From SVTX01 sp045588675 (GTDB taxonomy: Bacteria; Bacillota; Clostridia; Oscillospirales; CAG-272): a stretch of 61,071 nucleotides of DNA. The notes under the pieces were generated by a model. It saw only the letters and a list, made by a program, of their open reading frames with translations. It was not told the DNA's origin and did no database searches. The stretch lies in NCBI GenBank assembly GCA_045588675.1, contig JAZNER010000031.1, forward strand, positions 1-61,071, in the 5' to 3' direction. This document shows, one piece after another, positions 52,053-60,891 of this stretch. The translations under genes and the position numbers were made by a program. Every line of letters begins with the position of its first letter. The first letter of the stretch is position 1.

Positions 52053-53111
52053 GTGAATTCAAATAATAATGAAAAATCACATATAAAAAAGCAGGCAATT
52101 ATTGATAATAATTCATTGAATATGATAATGATTATTATGGCGGTAATAGTAGTTTTGCTGATTTCAACCGCTATATATTTGATTGCCTTCAATGTATCTG
52201 ACCGTGATAACGGCGAGGTCGGCGGCGATATTGATGTATCTGTAGTAACCGATTATCCGTTTAAAAAGGATATTTTGGTCAGCATACCCGACTACGCTGA
52301 CAACAATATAATACTTCAGGATGATATAAAATCCGAGTATGCCGCTCTTATTGATATGACAAGCGGTGAGATTGTAGCTTCAAAGAAATCAACACAGGCA
52401 ATCTCTCCTGCATCAATGGTTAAGGTTATGACCTTGATAGTTGTTTACGAGAATTTGCCGAATGAGGCGTCTCTCGACGAGAAAATTACAATATCTCAAT
52501 CGGTTGCCGACGAGATGTACAATCTTGGCTCATCGGGCTACGGCTTTAAGGCGGGAGAGGTTTTGACGGTTGAGGATTTAATATACGCCCTCATTTTACA
52601 GTCAGACGGAATTGCGGCTATCTCTCTTGCCGAATTTGTTGCGGGCAGTGAAGACGCGTTTGTTGCGCTTATGAACGAGAAGGCGAGTGATATGGGACTT
52701 CGTGCAACCACCTTCGGAAACTGCACGGGACTTAGCTCCGACGGAACTAAGACGACCTGTCTTGATATGGCGACGATTATGATGTACGCTATGCAAAATC
52801 CTTATTGCGCAAATGTTTTGAGCGCTGTTAAATATACACCGTCAAGCAATTTCAGAGCAGGCGAGGGCTGTGTTTTCTATCACTCGTTTTTAGTAACAAA
52901 GTTAGAAAATGTAGGCATCAGTAAAAATCTCAAAACAGTTGAGATGGTGGCGGGTAAAACAGGCTGGATTGGTAAGGACAGTGGATACTGTCTTGTATCG
53001 TATGCAGTTGGCGACAACGGACACAAGTATGTGCTTGTTACCGCGAATGCACCGAACAAGAATGAGGAAGTCCTTGACCTCAAATACATATACGAAAATT
53101 TCGCTAAATAA
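52053..53111 (+). CDS. D-alanyl-D-alanine carboxypeptidase (DacF/PBP5-like)
   Basis: Low-molecular-weight penicillin-binding protein that trims peptidoglycan pentapeptides. About 352 residues from GTG 52053; AAAGGTGAG sits about 9 bases upstream, while GTG 52044 lies inside it. An N-terminal cytoplasmic tail and a membrane helix (about 25-48) anchor the enzyme. Active site: S121-M-V-K124 (SxxK), the second motif SDG (LQSDGIAA) and KTG (AGKTGWIG). It lacks the usual C-terminal PBP5 beta domain and amphipathic anchor, so membrane attachment is N-terminal. Confidence 0.92.
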   Translation: MNSNNNEKSHIKKQAIIDNNSLNMIMIIMAVIVVLLISTAIYLIAFNVSDRDNGEVGGDIDVSVVTDYPFKKDILVSIPDYADNNIILQDDIKSEYAALIDMTSGEIVASKKSTQAISPASMVKVMTLIVVYENLPNEASLDEKITISQSVADEMYNLGSSGYGFKAGEVLTVEDLIYALILQSDGIAAISLAEFVAGSEDAFVALMNEKASDMGLRATTFGNCTGLSSDGTKTTCLDMATIMMYAMQNPYCANVLSAVKYTPSSNFRAGEGCVFYHSFLVTKLENVGISKNLKTVEMVAGKTGWIGKDSGYCLVSYAVGDNGHKYVLVTANAPNKNEEVLDLKYIYENFAK

Positions 53112-53255
53112 TTATATAATCATATTTAATAGCTATTGCAAGGCTTGCAGTAGCTATTTTATTTTTCAAAATAAAGAGCATGGATTGAAAAAAGCCTTTG
53201 CAAATTACGGCAACAAGTGAATTTTACCAACGGCTTATGCGGTGTGTAAAAATGC

Positions 53256-53285
53256 AAAAAGCAGGGAATTAAATCCCTGCTTTTT
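53256..53285. terminator. Bidirectional terminator
   Basis: AAAAAGCAGGGA, 6-base loop, TCCCTGCTTTTT; 12-bp stem between the carboxypeptidase gene and the convergent hydrolase gene. Confidence 0.93.
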
Positions 53286-53301
53286 ATCGCTTTATTGTTT
53301 T

Positions 53302-53967
53302 TTAGTTGCAAAGTAACACCTTGCAGCCGATATTGCCTACCAAGCCTAATTCGTGGAAAAGAATAGTGTTGTATTCGTCTTTGCTGTATTCAAGCACGAA
53401 ATCAATGCTTCTTTGCCTGTCGTAGTGGTAAGCGGTTTCCTTTTTAGTAATTAAATTCTCTCTTAAATAGCATTCGTCACCGCACAACGCTGTTATTTTA
53501 TCACCGCCGTCAACTAAAACTATCGACGAGCCTTGAGCGTGTCCGCCGATATGCTTTACATAGACACCCTTGCAAAATTCAAAATCAGAAGAAAAGGGCT
53601 TTATACTCGGCATATCCTTAAGCCATTCCTGAGCATGGGGAAGGGCATCCTTGTGAATGTGAATTGTCGCATTTGGGTAATAGTTAATAGCATCTATATG
53701 GTCGTGGTGCGCGTGAGTAAGAATAACATCTGTGATTTCATTTCTTGAAATACCGCATTCTTCAAGCACAAGCACGGGGCTTTTATGTGTGAAAAGCGGG
53801 TATCCGGGCATTGTGTCGCAACCGACGTCAACTAAAATCTTCTTGCCCTCTGCTTCAATCATAAAGAAGAGCAGGGCAATAGGGCATTTCTTTTCAGGGT
53901 CGCCGTCGGAAAATGCCATTGCTTCATTTATCTCTGTAGTTCCGTATTCATAGGCTGTCAGTTTCAT
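53302..53967 (-). CDS. Metallo-beta-lactamase-fold hydrolase (lactonase-like)
   Basis: 221 residues from ATG 53967, which has AAGGAGATG upstream; a reading to 54036 would run into the preceding gene. Zinc motif THAHHDHIDAI, a downstream His (IGGHAQGSS) and Asp (CGDECY), and a final His (LFHELG) fit the N-acyl homoserine lactonase-like MBL branch. Cytoplasmic. It follows the decarboxylase gene by 31 bases, so its substrate may be related to that enzyme's product. AHL signalling itself is not implied. Confidence 0.82.
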   Translation of the reverse strand: MKLTAYEYGTTEINEAMAFSDGDPEKKCPIALLFFMIEAEGKKILVDVGCDTMPGYPLFTHKSPVLVLEECGISRNEITDVILTHAHHDHIDAINYYPNATIHIHKDALPHAQEWLKDMPSIKPFSSDFEFCKGVYVKHIGGHAQGSSIVLVDGGDKITALCGDECYLRENLITKKETAYHYDRQRSIDFVLEYSKDEYNTILFHELGLVGNIGCKVLLCN

Positions 53968-53998
53968 CTTTACATCTCCTTCATCAAGGCTATAAGCC

Positions 53999-55366
53999 TT
54001 ATATGTTGCCCGAAATATCACACACAAGCTCGTCAATGATTTGCTTTTTGTGGAATGGGAAAATTATTATATGCGCCCTTTCCTCGCCGTCGTCGTCAAT
54101 GAACGAAGCGAGCTGATATTTTCTGCAAATTTCGTCAGTTGGCTTTTTGATTACAAAAATATTTGCATTGTCAAATTTTTGATAGAAAATATTATTATTT
54201 TTAAGCTTCTGCTCAAAATAGTTTACATTGTCGCAAAAATGCTTCGGCGAGCGGCGCAAAAGCACCTCGCGAGCTCTCTGATAGGTCGAGAACGGCAGAT
54301 AATCGCGCGAGCCGAGCAGGGTTGAGTCCTCTTGCCCGATATAATCAATGATTTTTCGGTTTTGTCTGCCAAGAGCGAGCAAAACGCCGTTAACTCTTGC
54401 CGTTCCCATGAATTTGTGCATGCTTACCGCAACCGAATCAACACCAAGCTCCGACAGATTATCGACATAAGGCGCATTTTCCTGATTTTTTGCAATTCCT
54501 CCGTAAAGGGCGGCGTCAAGATGACAGTAATATGGGATTTTTCTTGAATTTAAAGCTTCTGTAATTTTCTTTACATCGTCAACAGCACCTCGACAGGTCG
54601 TTCCCCACGTCAGCACCAGAATAGCTCCATCGTAGCCGTTATTTTTATCGTTTTCAATCTTGTTCAGAAGCTCGTCAATGCAAATTCTGCCGTATTTGTC
54701 AGAGCTTATTTTTTCATAAGGATAGCGAACATTGTTCTCTCCGTCAAAAACATACTTTTCTACACTGTAATGTGTGTCGGCAGAAAAATATAGCTTGCCC
54801 TTTGGAAAACGGTTAAAGCCCTCGCGAATGCCCCAGAAGTTGCTCTCTGTGCCTCCCGAGGTTATGTAACCCCAATATGAGCCCTGACCTATACCGAAAT
54901 TGTCGGCAATAAGAGATATGATTTTCTTTTCAATCGACTTGCTGTCCATTCGGTAATTTCCGCGCTGATAGGGGTCTCCGCAGTTGTTCATAAGATACAT
55001 CTTGCTTTCAAGATGCCTTAAATACTGCGTAGAGTAGGAATAATCCTCCATGTTTGCAGGATAACCGAACATATAATCTCTTCTTTGTAGATTTTTGATA
55101 TAAAACTCGTCAACCTTTTGGATATACTGCTTGTCCTCTTGCTCAAAGCTTTTTATATCGCAATCTGAAAAGCCCTGCTTTTTGAGGTAGCTGTAATCGG
55201 CAATTCGTCCGAGCTCTAATTTTAGGCGTTCCAGCTCATTGATTTTGCGGTCAAGTCTGTCAAGCGCCTCGTGCAACCTGTCCTCATTTTCACAACCCGT
55301 AGCGGCTTTTGAGAGAAGCTCGGCTTCGTCATCCGAAAACAAGGGGTCTGTAAGCTTATCTATCAT
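53999..55366 (-). CDS. Group II PLP-dependent decarboxylase (histidine decarboxylase-like)
   Basis: 455 residues. An extended helical N terminus (about 10-95) precedes the fold-type I core: SGGTESNFWG (phosphate binding), ADTHYSVEK, HLDAA (Asp284, pyridine nitrogen) and SMHK (Lys318, Schiff base). It resembles PLP histidine decarboxylases and related serine/aromatic decarboxylases; the substrate cannot be fixed by reading. Second gene of a three-gene unit with a phosphatase-like and an MBL-fold protein. No amino-acid/amine antiporter lies nearby, which argues against a classic acid-resistance role. Confidence 0.82.
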   Translation of the reverse strand: MIDKLTDPLFSDDEAELLSKAATGCENEDRLHEALDRLDRKINELERLKLELGRIADYSYLKKQGFSDCDIKSFEQEDKQYIQKVDEFYIKNLQRRDYMFGYPANMEDYSYSTQYLRHLESKMYLMNNCGDPYQRGNYRMDSKSIEKKIISLIADNFGIGQGSYWGYITSGGTESNFWGIREGFNRFPKGKLYFSADTHYSVEKYVFDGENNVRYPYEKISSDKYGRICIDELLNKIENDKNNGYDGAILVLTWGTTCRGAVDDVKKITEALNSRKIPYYCHLDAALYGGIAKNQENAPYVDNLSELGVDSVAVSMHKFMGTARVNGVLLALGRQNRKIIDYIGQEDSTLLGSRDYLPFSTYQRAREVLLRRSPKHFCDNVNYFEQKLKNNNIFYQKFDNANIFVIKKPTDEICRKYQLASFIDDDGEERAHIIIFPFHKKQIIDELVCDISGNI

Positions 55367-55387
55367 AATTTTTCTCTCTGGTGTTTT

Positions 55388-56029
55388 TTAAATCGCGTCG
55401 TGCGGTTTTGTTTTCAATTCTTTCAGATGCTCGTCAAGTCCAATAGCGGCGAAGCTCCACTTGCCGTCCTTATAATCGAGGACTGAAACCGAAGCATTTG
55501 ACACACGGCGGGTATTCTTCATTTCACGCAAATCATTTGTGGTAACCAAGCATCTCATAATTCTTATTGGAGTAGAGTGGCTTACAACAACTATTGTTCT
55601 GCCGTCGTTTGCTTTGGCAATTTTGCGAAGCGTGGCATCAATTCTTTCTGCCAGCTCAGCCGCACTTTCTCCGCCTGTAGGACGGGCAAGGTCAGTTTCT
55701 GTTCTCCATAATTTGTATTCTTCGCCATACTTTTCAACGATTTCGTCAAAGGGCATATTTTCCCAAACGCCTGCATTTACCTCGCGAAGTCCTGAGTCGG
55801 TTTCTATTTCCAAATCAGAGATGTCGGCAAGTGCCTTTCCCGTATTGTATGCTCTGATAAGGTCGCTTGTGTAAATTTTATCGACCTTATAATTATCTGC
55901 TATGAAATGAGCAGTACGATTAACTTGCTCTATTCCGCGCTCACTCAAATCAATATCTAAGTGTCCCGCGAAAATCTTCTGCAGATTTGCAACACTTTCG
56001 CCGTGTCTTACAAGCAGTATTCTTGTCAT
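55388..56029 (-). CDS. Histidine phosphatase (phosphoglycerate mutase-like)
   Basis: 213 residues. Catalytic LVRHGES at residues 6-12, second-site TSDLIRAYNTG, a conserved Glu in REVNAGVWE and a C-terminal SHSTPIRI with the second catalytic His. Likely a cofactor-independent phosphatase of the CobC/GpmB-like group rather than glycolytic mutase. First gene of the operon with the decarboxylase and MBL hydrolase (21- and 31-base gaps). Confidence 0.88.
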   Translation of the reverse strand: MTRILLVRHGESVANLQKIFAGHLDIDLSERGIEQVNRTAHFIADNYKVDKIYTSDLIRAYNTGKALADISDLEIETDSGLREVNAGVWENMPFDEIVEKYGEEYKLWRTETDLARPTGGESAAELAERIDATLRKIAKANDGRTIVVVSHSTPIRIMRCLVTTNDLREMKNTRRVSNASVSVLDYKDGKWSFAAIGLDEHLKELKTKPHDAI

Positions 56030-56068
56030 TTTTCATGTCGTCCTTTGCTACTTAATCATCCAAAGGTA

Positions 56069-56097
56069 ATTATACAACAAAAGGCAAATGATGTCAA
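56069..56097 (-). promoter_or_regulatory. Promoter of the phosphatase-decarboxylase-hydrolase operon
   Basis: Minus strand TTGACA (56092-56097), 17-bp spacer, TATAAT (56069-56074), perfect consensus. Confidence 0.92.
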
Positions 56098-56125
56098 GTT
56101 AATTTTGACAATTATTACTAATAAA

Positions 56126-56173
56126 AAAAAGGAAAAAGCGTCTATAAGCGCGGCTTGGCACATTATAGACGCT
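56126..56173 (-). terminator. Terminator of the DUF4830 gene
   Basis: AGCGTCTATAA and TTATAGACGCT, 11-bp perfect stem with a 15-base loop, followed on the minus strand by TTTTTCC and a T8 run. Confidence 0.9.
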
Positions 56174-56179
56174 CGAAAT

Positions 56180-56671
56180 TTAACCTTCAAACCCGTGAAC
56201 GAAGCCCGATACATCAGCCGAGCAAATATCACCGCCGACAACACGGTTGCGATATACAAGCACATTGGCGTAAACCTTGCCGTCATAGTCCTTGTAATTT
56301 GTTACCTCAAAGGTGTAGCGTGTAAGCTCTTTTTTCTTGTATTTTGACAAATCCAAGCCCTGAGCTCTTTGAATTTCATTATAGCTTGTAAAAACCTTGT
56401 CAAATTCCTTAGGGATAGTCACCTTTGCAGTTTCAACGGTAGCTCCGTTAACAGTCCAACCGAATTGCGAGAGAAAATTCATAGCATCAGTGGAACTTTT
56501 AACCTTGTCGTAGCTGTAATCAACTGCAACCTCGCCCGATGTGGCGGTGTTTGAGGCGTTCCCCTCGGCGTAAACCGGAACAAAGGCAATAATTGCTATA
56601 AGGGCGGCAAGAGTAACGCATATAATACCAAGAAGCTTTAAGCTTGTAGCGCGAAATGAATAGATAAACAT
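56180..56671 (-). CDS. Secreted/membrane DUF4830-like protein
   Basis: 163 residues: one N-terminal membrane helix or signal (about 12-36), then a DUF4830-type domain with FLSQFGWTV, IPKEFDKVFTSYNEIQRAQG, the DLSKYKKKELTRYTFEV block and GGDICSADVSGFVHGF. Function of the family is unknown. Its ribosome binding site GGGAGGACA lies in one arm of a perfect 13-bp inverted repeat (56673-56728). It follows rodA by 89 bases on the same strand. Confidence 0.8.
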   Translation of the reverse strand: MFIYSFRATSLKLLGIICVTLAALIAIIAFVPVYAEGNASNTATSGEVAVDYSYDKVKSSTDAMNFLSQFGWTVNGATVETAKVTIPKEFDKVFTSYNEIQRAQGLDLSKYKKKELTRYTFEVTNYKDYDGKVYANVLVYRNRVVGGDICSADVSGFVHGFEG

Positions 56672-56672
56672 A

Positions 56673-56728
56673 AATTTGTCCTCCCAAAATCATTCTTTAC
56701 TGAATTATATTATCAGGGAGGACAAATT
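56673..56728. promoter_or_regulatory. Inverted repeat able to hide the DUF4830 ribosome binding site
   Basis: AATTTGTCCTCCC (56673-56685) and GGGAGGACAAATT (56716-56728), 13 bp perfect, 30-base loop. The loop holds a minus-strand TATAAT (56704-56709). A transcript reading through from rodA would sequester the GGAGG; one starting at the internal promoter would not. Confidence 0.5.
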
Positions 56729-56760
56729 ATGTATCGTGAGAAAATAATGTTTTTTATTAT

Positions 56761-57876
56761 TTACCACCGTCGAGCTCTTGGGCGGTGTCCCTTGACGCTA
56801 TGGACAAGCGAGAGGAGCAAATAGGTCGCCAATACCGACGAGCCGCCGCAGGAAAGGAAGGGGAGAGTAAGGCCTACAACGGGAAGCATCGCAAGGCACA
56901 TTCCAATGTTTTCTATTGTTTGTACAATGATTATTGCGGCAACACCTACGCAAATGTACGCGCCGTAATCACGCCCGCACCGGCGCGCAATTATTAAGAT
57001 CCTTATTGCCATTACAAGAAGTAGAATGACAACAAAAACTCCGCCCAAAAAGCCGAATTTTTCGCAAACCGTTGCGAAGATAAAGTCGGTGTGAGATGCC
57101 GGGAGAGCTTCATAATAGCCTTTACCCATAAGACCAAGTCCAAGCCAGGAGCCGTTTTCTATACATTGCTTTGACATAAGAGATTGCATTCCCTTGCCAA
57201 GCGGGTCAAGCTCGGGATTAAAGCCTACGATAATTCGCTCCTTTTGGTATTCCGCAAGATATTCCCACAGAATAGGGAAGGCGATTATGATTGCTCCAAA
57301 GCCGCCGAGATAATACCAACCCGAAAGTCCCGCGACGAAGAGCATAATAAGCAAAAAACCAATATAAACAAGTGCAACGCCGAGGTCGCCCGACAACAAT
57401 ATCAAGCCGACGATTGCCCCGGCGTGCAAGGCAAGCCCGAGCAGGTCCTTTGGTTTGTTTATCCTGTCACCAACTATTGACAGATGCTTTGCAAATGTGC
57501 AGACCATTGTTATCTTTACAAATTCGGACGGCTGTACCATTATGTTGATGAGCGGAATTTTCAGCCAGGAGCGGTTTGCTGTTTCCATGTTTTCCCCTGA
57601 GCTTCCGAAAACAAGCGTTATGCCAAGAAAAATTATTGACACGCCAATCATTATAAGCCACAGTCTGTCAACAATAAGGTGATAATCAAGATTTGCTATG
57701 ACAAGAGTTACGATTATGCCTGCAACAGTCATAGCAATTTGCATAATGAGCTTTCTTTGCCCGAAATTGTCAACCGCGCCGAAAATAGTCAGAATGCTTA
57801 TAACGGAAAGTAAAAGTGTGCATACAAACAAGATGGGATCAAGGCTTCTTATGCAATTTTTAATGTATTTTATCAT
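56761..57876 (-). CDS. SEDS-family peptidoglycan polymerase, RodA-like
   Basis: Membrane glycosyltransferase that polymerises lipid II, normally with a class B penicillin-binding protein. 371 residues, ten spans. SEDS signature regions: NRSWLKIPLINIMVQPSEF, the periplasmic loop ending ALPASHTDFIFATVCEKFGF, and VVGLTLPFLSCGGSS near the C terminus. A RodA/SpoVE/FtsW decision is not certain; length and the missing FtsW-type tails favour RodA. AAGGAGG site upstream of the ATG. No PBP2 or mreBCD is adjacent. Confidence 0.9.
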   Translation of the reverse strand: MIKYIKNCIRSLDPILFVCTLLLSVISILTIFGAVDNFGQRKLIMQIAMTVAGIIVTLVIANLDYHLIVDRLWLIMIGVSIIFLGITLVFGSSGENMETANRSWLKIPLINIMVQPSEFVKITMVCTFAKHLSIVGDRINKPKDLLGLALHAGAIVGLILLSGDLGVALVYIGFLLIMLFVAGLSGWYYLGGFGAIIIAFPILWEYLAEYQKERIIVGFNPELDPLGKGMQSLMSKQCIENGSWLGLGLMGKGYYEALPASHTDFIFATVCEKFGFLGGVFVVILLLVMAIRILIIARRCGRDYGAYICVGVAAIIIVQTIENIGMCLAMLPVVGLTLPFLSCGGSSVLATYLLLSLVHSVKGHRPRARRW

Positions 57877-57936
57877 AATTCTTGAACCTCCTTGTTTTAT
57901 TTTGATTTGGCTGTTGCTTTTTTGAAAGCTTTCGGG

Positions 57937-57989
57937 AAAAAAGTGGGGAAAGAGAAACCCTTTATAGCAAAGCTCGTCCCTTTCCCCAC
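57937..57989 (-). terminator. proS terminator
   Basis: GTGGGGAAAG (57943-57952) and CTTTCCCCAC (57980-57989), 10-bp stem with a 27-base loop, followed on the minus strand by TTTTTTCCC. Confidence 0.85.
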
Positions 57990-58004
57990 ATTCTATCTAA
58001 ATTT

Positions 58005-59444
58005 TTAATACTGTCTGCCCCAAACGACCATATGCTTTGCGGGCTTTCCGCAACAAACACACTTGTCTGAAAGGTGCTCTTCGACGAAGGGAATGCAACG
58101 GGACTTCACGCCACCTGTAACATCCTTGAGCTTATCCTCACATTCAACCTCGCCGCACCACATAGCCTTGATAAAGCCGGGCTTGTTAGCGGCAGTATCA
58201 AGAAATTCTTCATAGGTAGTAGCAGTATGAGTTTTTTCTGCCAAGTTCTTTCTTGCTCTGTCAACAAGCTCATCGTGAACAAATTGAAGCATCTTTTCAA
58301 CTTCATTTTCAACGCCGTCAATTGCAACGAAGCTCTTTTCGCGTGATACACGGCTAACGAGCACGCAGTTACCCGACTCAATATCTCGAGGACCGATCTC
58401 AAGACGAACAGGCACGCCCTTCATCTCGTACTGGCTATACTTCCAGCCTGTTGACTGGTCGGAGTCGTCAAGCTTAACGCGGAAGCCTGCCGCTTGCAGC
58501 CTTTCTTTGATTTCATTAGCTTTTTCAAGCACTCCCTCCTTGTGCTGAGCAACAGGAATAATAACTACCTGAATAGGCGCGATTACAGGGGGAAGAATCA
58601 AACCGTTATCGTCACCGTGAGCCATAATGATAGCGCCTATCATTCTTGTTGATACGCCCCAAGAGGTCTGGTGAGGATATTTGATTGTGTTATCTTTGTC
58701 TGTAAATGTAATGTCAAACGCCTTTGCGAAGCCGTCGCCGAAATAGTGAGATGTACCGCCCTGAAGCGTTATATCGTTGTGTATCATAGGCTCAATCGTG
58801 TAGGTCTCCACTGCACCCGCGAACTTTTCCTTGTCGGTCTTCTGCCCCGTGATAGCGGGGATTGCCAAGCAGTTGAGGTAAAACTCCTCATAAACGCGGA
58901 GCATCTGTTGAGTTTCCTCTCTTGCTTCCTCCTCGGTGGCGTGCATTGTATGACCCTCCTGCCACAAAAATTCAGATGTGCGGAGGAAAGGTCTTGTAGT
59001 CTTTTCCCAACGAACTACGTTGACCCACTGATTGTAAAGCTTTGGCAGGTCGCGGTAGGATTGAATTATATCTTTGAAGTGGTCGCAGAAAAGAGTTTCC
59101 GATGTGGGACGTACAATCAGTCGCTCGGACAACTGATTCTGACCTCCGATTGTAACTATTGCGCACTCGGGAGCAAAGCCTGCAACGTGGTCCTTTTCCT
59201 TTTGTAAAAGACTTTCGGGAATGAACATAGGCATATAAACATTCTCGTGACCGAGAGCCTTAAATCTCTTGTCAAGCTCGCGTTGGATATTTTCCCAAAT
59301 CGCATAGCCGTAGGGGCGGATAATCATACAGCCCTTAACGCCCGAGTAATCAACAAGCTCGGCTTTTTTAACAACATCTGTGTACCACTGTGCAAAATCA
59401 ACATCCATTGATGTAATTTGCTCAACCATTTTTTCTTTTGCCAT
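58005..59444 (-). CDS. proS: Prolyl-tRNA synthetase (archaeal/eukaryote-like type)
   Basis: Class II aminoacyl-tRNA synthetase, 479 residues from ATG 59444 (MAKEKM, GGAG upstream). The short form without the bacterial editing (INS) domain. Motif 2 region RWEKTTRPFLRTSEFLWQEGH, read as RWEKTTRPFLR then TSEFLWQEGH; proline-binding LQGGTSHYFG; anticodon domain about 285-390; C-terminal zinc-binding module with Cys at WCGEVECEDK, SRCIPF and CVCCGK. This ProRS type is common in Clostridia and other lineages. Confidence 0.95.
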   Translation of the reverse strand: MAKEKMVEQITSMDVDFAQWYTDVVKKAELVDYSGVKGCMIIRPYGYAIWENIQRELDKRFKALGHENVYMPMFIPESLLQKEKDHVAGFAPECAIVTIGGQNQLSERLIVRPTSETLFCDHFKDIIQSYRDLPKLYNQWVNVVRWEKTTRPFLRTSEFLWQEGHTMHATEEEAREETQQMLRVYEEFYLNCLAIPAITGQKTDKEKFAGAVETYTIEPMIHNDITLQGGTSHYFGDGFAKAFDITFTDKDNTIKYPHQTSWGVSTRMIGAIIMAHGDDNGLILPPVIAPIQVVIIPVAQHKEGVLEKANEIKERLQAAGFRVKLDDSDQSTGWKYSQYEMKGVPVRLEIGPRDIESGNCVLVSRVSREKSFVAIDGVENEVEKMLQFVHDELVDRARKNLAEKTHTATTYEEFLDTAANKPGFIKAMWCGEVECEDKLKDVTGGVKSRCIPFVEEHLSDKCVCCGKPAKHMVVWGRQY

Positions 59445-59488
59445 TTTATAACTCCATATCAAACATTGATGTAAAATCTAACATAAGT

Positions 59489-59517
59489 ATTATAAAACAA
59501 AAGAGAGAATTTGTCAA
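59489..59517 (-). promoter_or_regulatory. proS promoter
   Basis: Minus strand TTGACA (59512-59517), 17-bp spacer, TATAAT (59489-59494). No T-box leader is seen in the 45 bases before the ATG. Confidence 0.9.
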
Positions 59518-59658
59518 GACGGGATTTGAGAATAAAGCAATTTTTTCTTTCCTTATAATAAAGCACCGTAACTAATCGTCAAAATGCACAGTTTTTGCAG
59601 GTGCAATATGTTAAAAAATGACAAAGTAACGATTTTTTCAAAAAATGCAAAAAAAGAC

Positions 59659-59687
59659 TTGTATATTTCTGAAAAATGCGCTAAAAT
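59659..59687 (+). promoter_or_regulatory. gap promoter
   Basis: TTGTAT (59659-59664), 17-bp spacer, TAAAAT (59682-59687). The 332-base divergent region between proS and gap holds these two promoters and nothing else recognised. Confidence 0.65.
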
Positions 59688-59776
59688 ATATAATTGGAAT
59701 AATAGGGGAGACAACTCTAACCTGAATAATCCACATAAATGTGTTTGAAAATTTTTTAATAACGGAGGACATTAAA

Positions 59777-60793
59777 ATGTCAGTAAAAGTTGCTATTAAT
59801 GGCTTCGGCCGTATCGGTCGTCTCGCGTTCCGTCAGATGTTCGGTGCAGAGGGTTATGAAATCGTTGCAATCAACGACTTAACAAGCCCTAAGATGCTCG
59901 CTCACCTTCTCAAGTACGATACAGCTCAGGGTAGATATGAGCACGAAGTATCTGCTGATGATGAAGCAGGCACAATCACAGTTGACGGCAAGGTTCTTAA
60001 AATCTATGCGGAAAAAGACGCTGCAAACTGCCCTTGGGGTGAGCTTGGCGTTGACGTAGTTCTTGAGTGCACAGGTTTCTACTGCTCCAAGGATAAGTCT
60101 ATGGCACACATCAATGCAGGTGCAAAGAAGGTTGTTATTTCTGCTCCCGCAGGTAATGACCTCAAGACAATCGTTTTCAATGTAAACAACGAAACACTTA
60201 CAGCTGATGACCAGATTATCTCTGCTGCATCTTGCACAACAAACTGCCTCGCTCCTATGGCTAAGGCTCTTAACGATTATGCTCCTATCCAGTCAGGTAT
60301 TATGACAACTGTTCACGCTTATACAGGTGACCAGATGATTCTTGACGGTCCTCACAGAAAGGGCGACCTTCGCCGTGCACGTGCAGGTGCTCAGAACATT
60401 GTTCCTAACTCCACAGGCGCAGCTAAGGCTATCGGTCTTGTAATTCCCGAGCTCAACGGTAAGCTTATCGGTTCTGCTCAGAGAGTTCCTACATGCACAG
60501 GTTCTACAACAATCCTCGTTGCAGTTGTTAAGGGACAGAACATTACAAAGGACAGCATCAACGCTGCTATGAAGGCTGCTGCTACTGAGTCCTTCGGTTA
60601 CAACACAGATGAAATCGTTTCTTCTGACGTTATCGGTATCCGTTACGGTTCTCTCTTTGATGCTACACAGACAATGGTAGCTAAGATTGATGACGACACA
60701 TATCAGGTACAGGTTGTTTCTTGGTACGATAACGAGAACTCCTACACCAGCCAGATGGTTCGTACGATCAAGTACTTCGCAGAGCTCAACTAA
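59777..60793 (+). CDS. gap: Glyceraldehyde-3-phosphate dehydrogenase (type I)
   Basis: Glycolytic enzyme, 338 residues. NAD-binding INGFGRIGRLAFRQ at the N terminus, active-site Cys153 in SAASCTTNCLAP, catalytic His in TTVHAYTGDQ, phosphate-site RRARAGAQNIVPNSTGAA and the C-terminal SWYDNENSY. The start at 59777 has GGAGG upstream and matches the family; in-frame codons from 59741 are leader sequence. Codon use is more biased than in neighbouring genes (e.g. GTT, ACA, AAG), as expected for high expression. Followed by a terminator, so not part of a gap-pgk operon. Confidence 0.98.
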   Translation: MSVKVAINGFGRIGRLAFRQMFGAEGYEIVAINDLTSPKMLAHLLKYDTAQGRYEHEVSADDEAGTITVDGKVLKIYAEKDAANCPWGELGVDVVLECTGFYCSKDKSMAHINAGAKKVVISAPAGNDLKTIVFNVNNETLTADDQIISAASCTTNCLAPMAKALNDYAPIQSGIMTTVHAYTGDQMILDGPHRKGDLRRARAGAQNIVPNSTGAAKAIGLVIPELNGKLIGSAQRVPTCTGSTTILVAVVKGQNITKDSINAAMKAAATESFGYNTDEIVSSDVIGIRYGSLFDATQTMVAKIDDDTYQVQVVSWYDNENSYTSQMVRTIKYFAELN

Positions 60794-60819
60794 TTTGAAA
60801 TTAGATTGATAAAGTGAAT

Positions 60820-60853
60820 AAAAGCACCGCAGGTTAGCCTGCGGTGCTTTTTT
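60820..60853 (+). terminator. gap terminator
   Basis: AAAAGCACCGCAGG-TTAG-CCTGCGGTGCTTTTTT, 13-14 bp perfect stem with T6. Confidence 0.96.
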
Positions 60854-60891
60854 GTGAAAAATCGTATTATAGCTTTATCATTCTTAGAAAA

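Noticed and set aside
56730..56825. 31-codon plus-strand frame with GGGAGGACAAATT before its ATG
   Set aside because: The ribosome-binding-like sequence is the mirror arm of the inverted repeat before the DUF4830 gene, and the frame runs antisense into rodA. Translation cannot be excluded, but support is weak.
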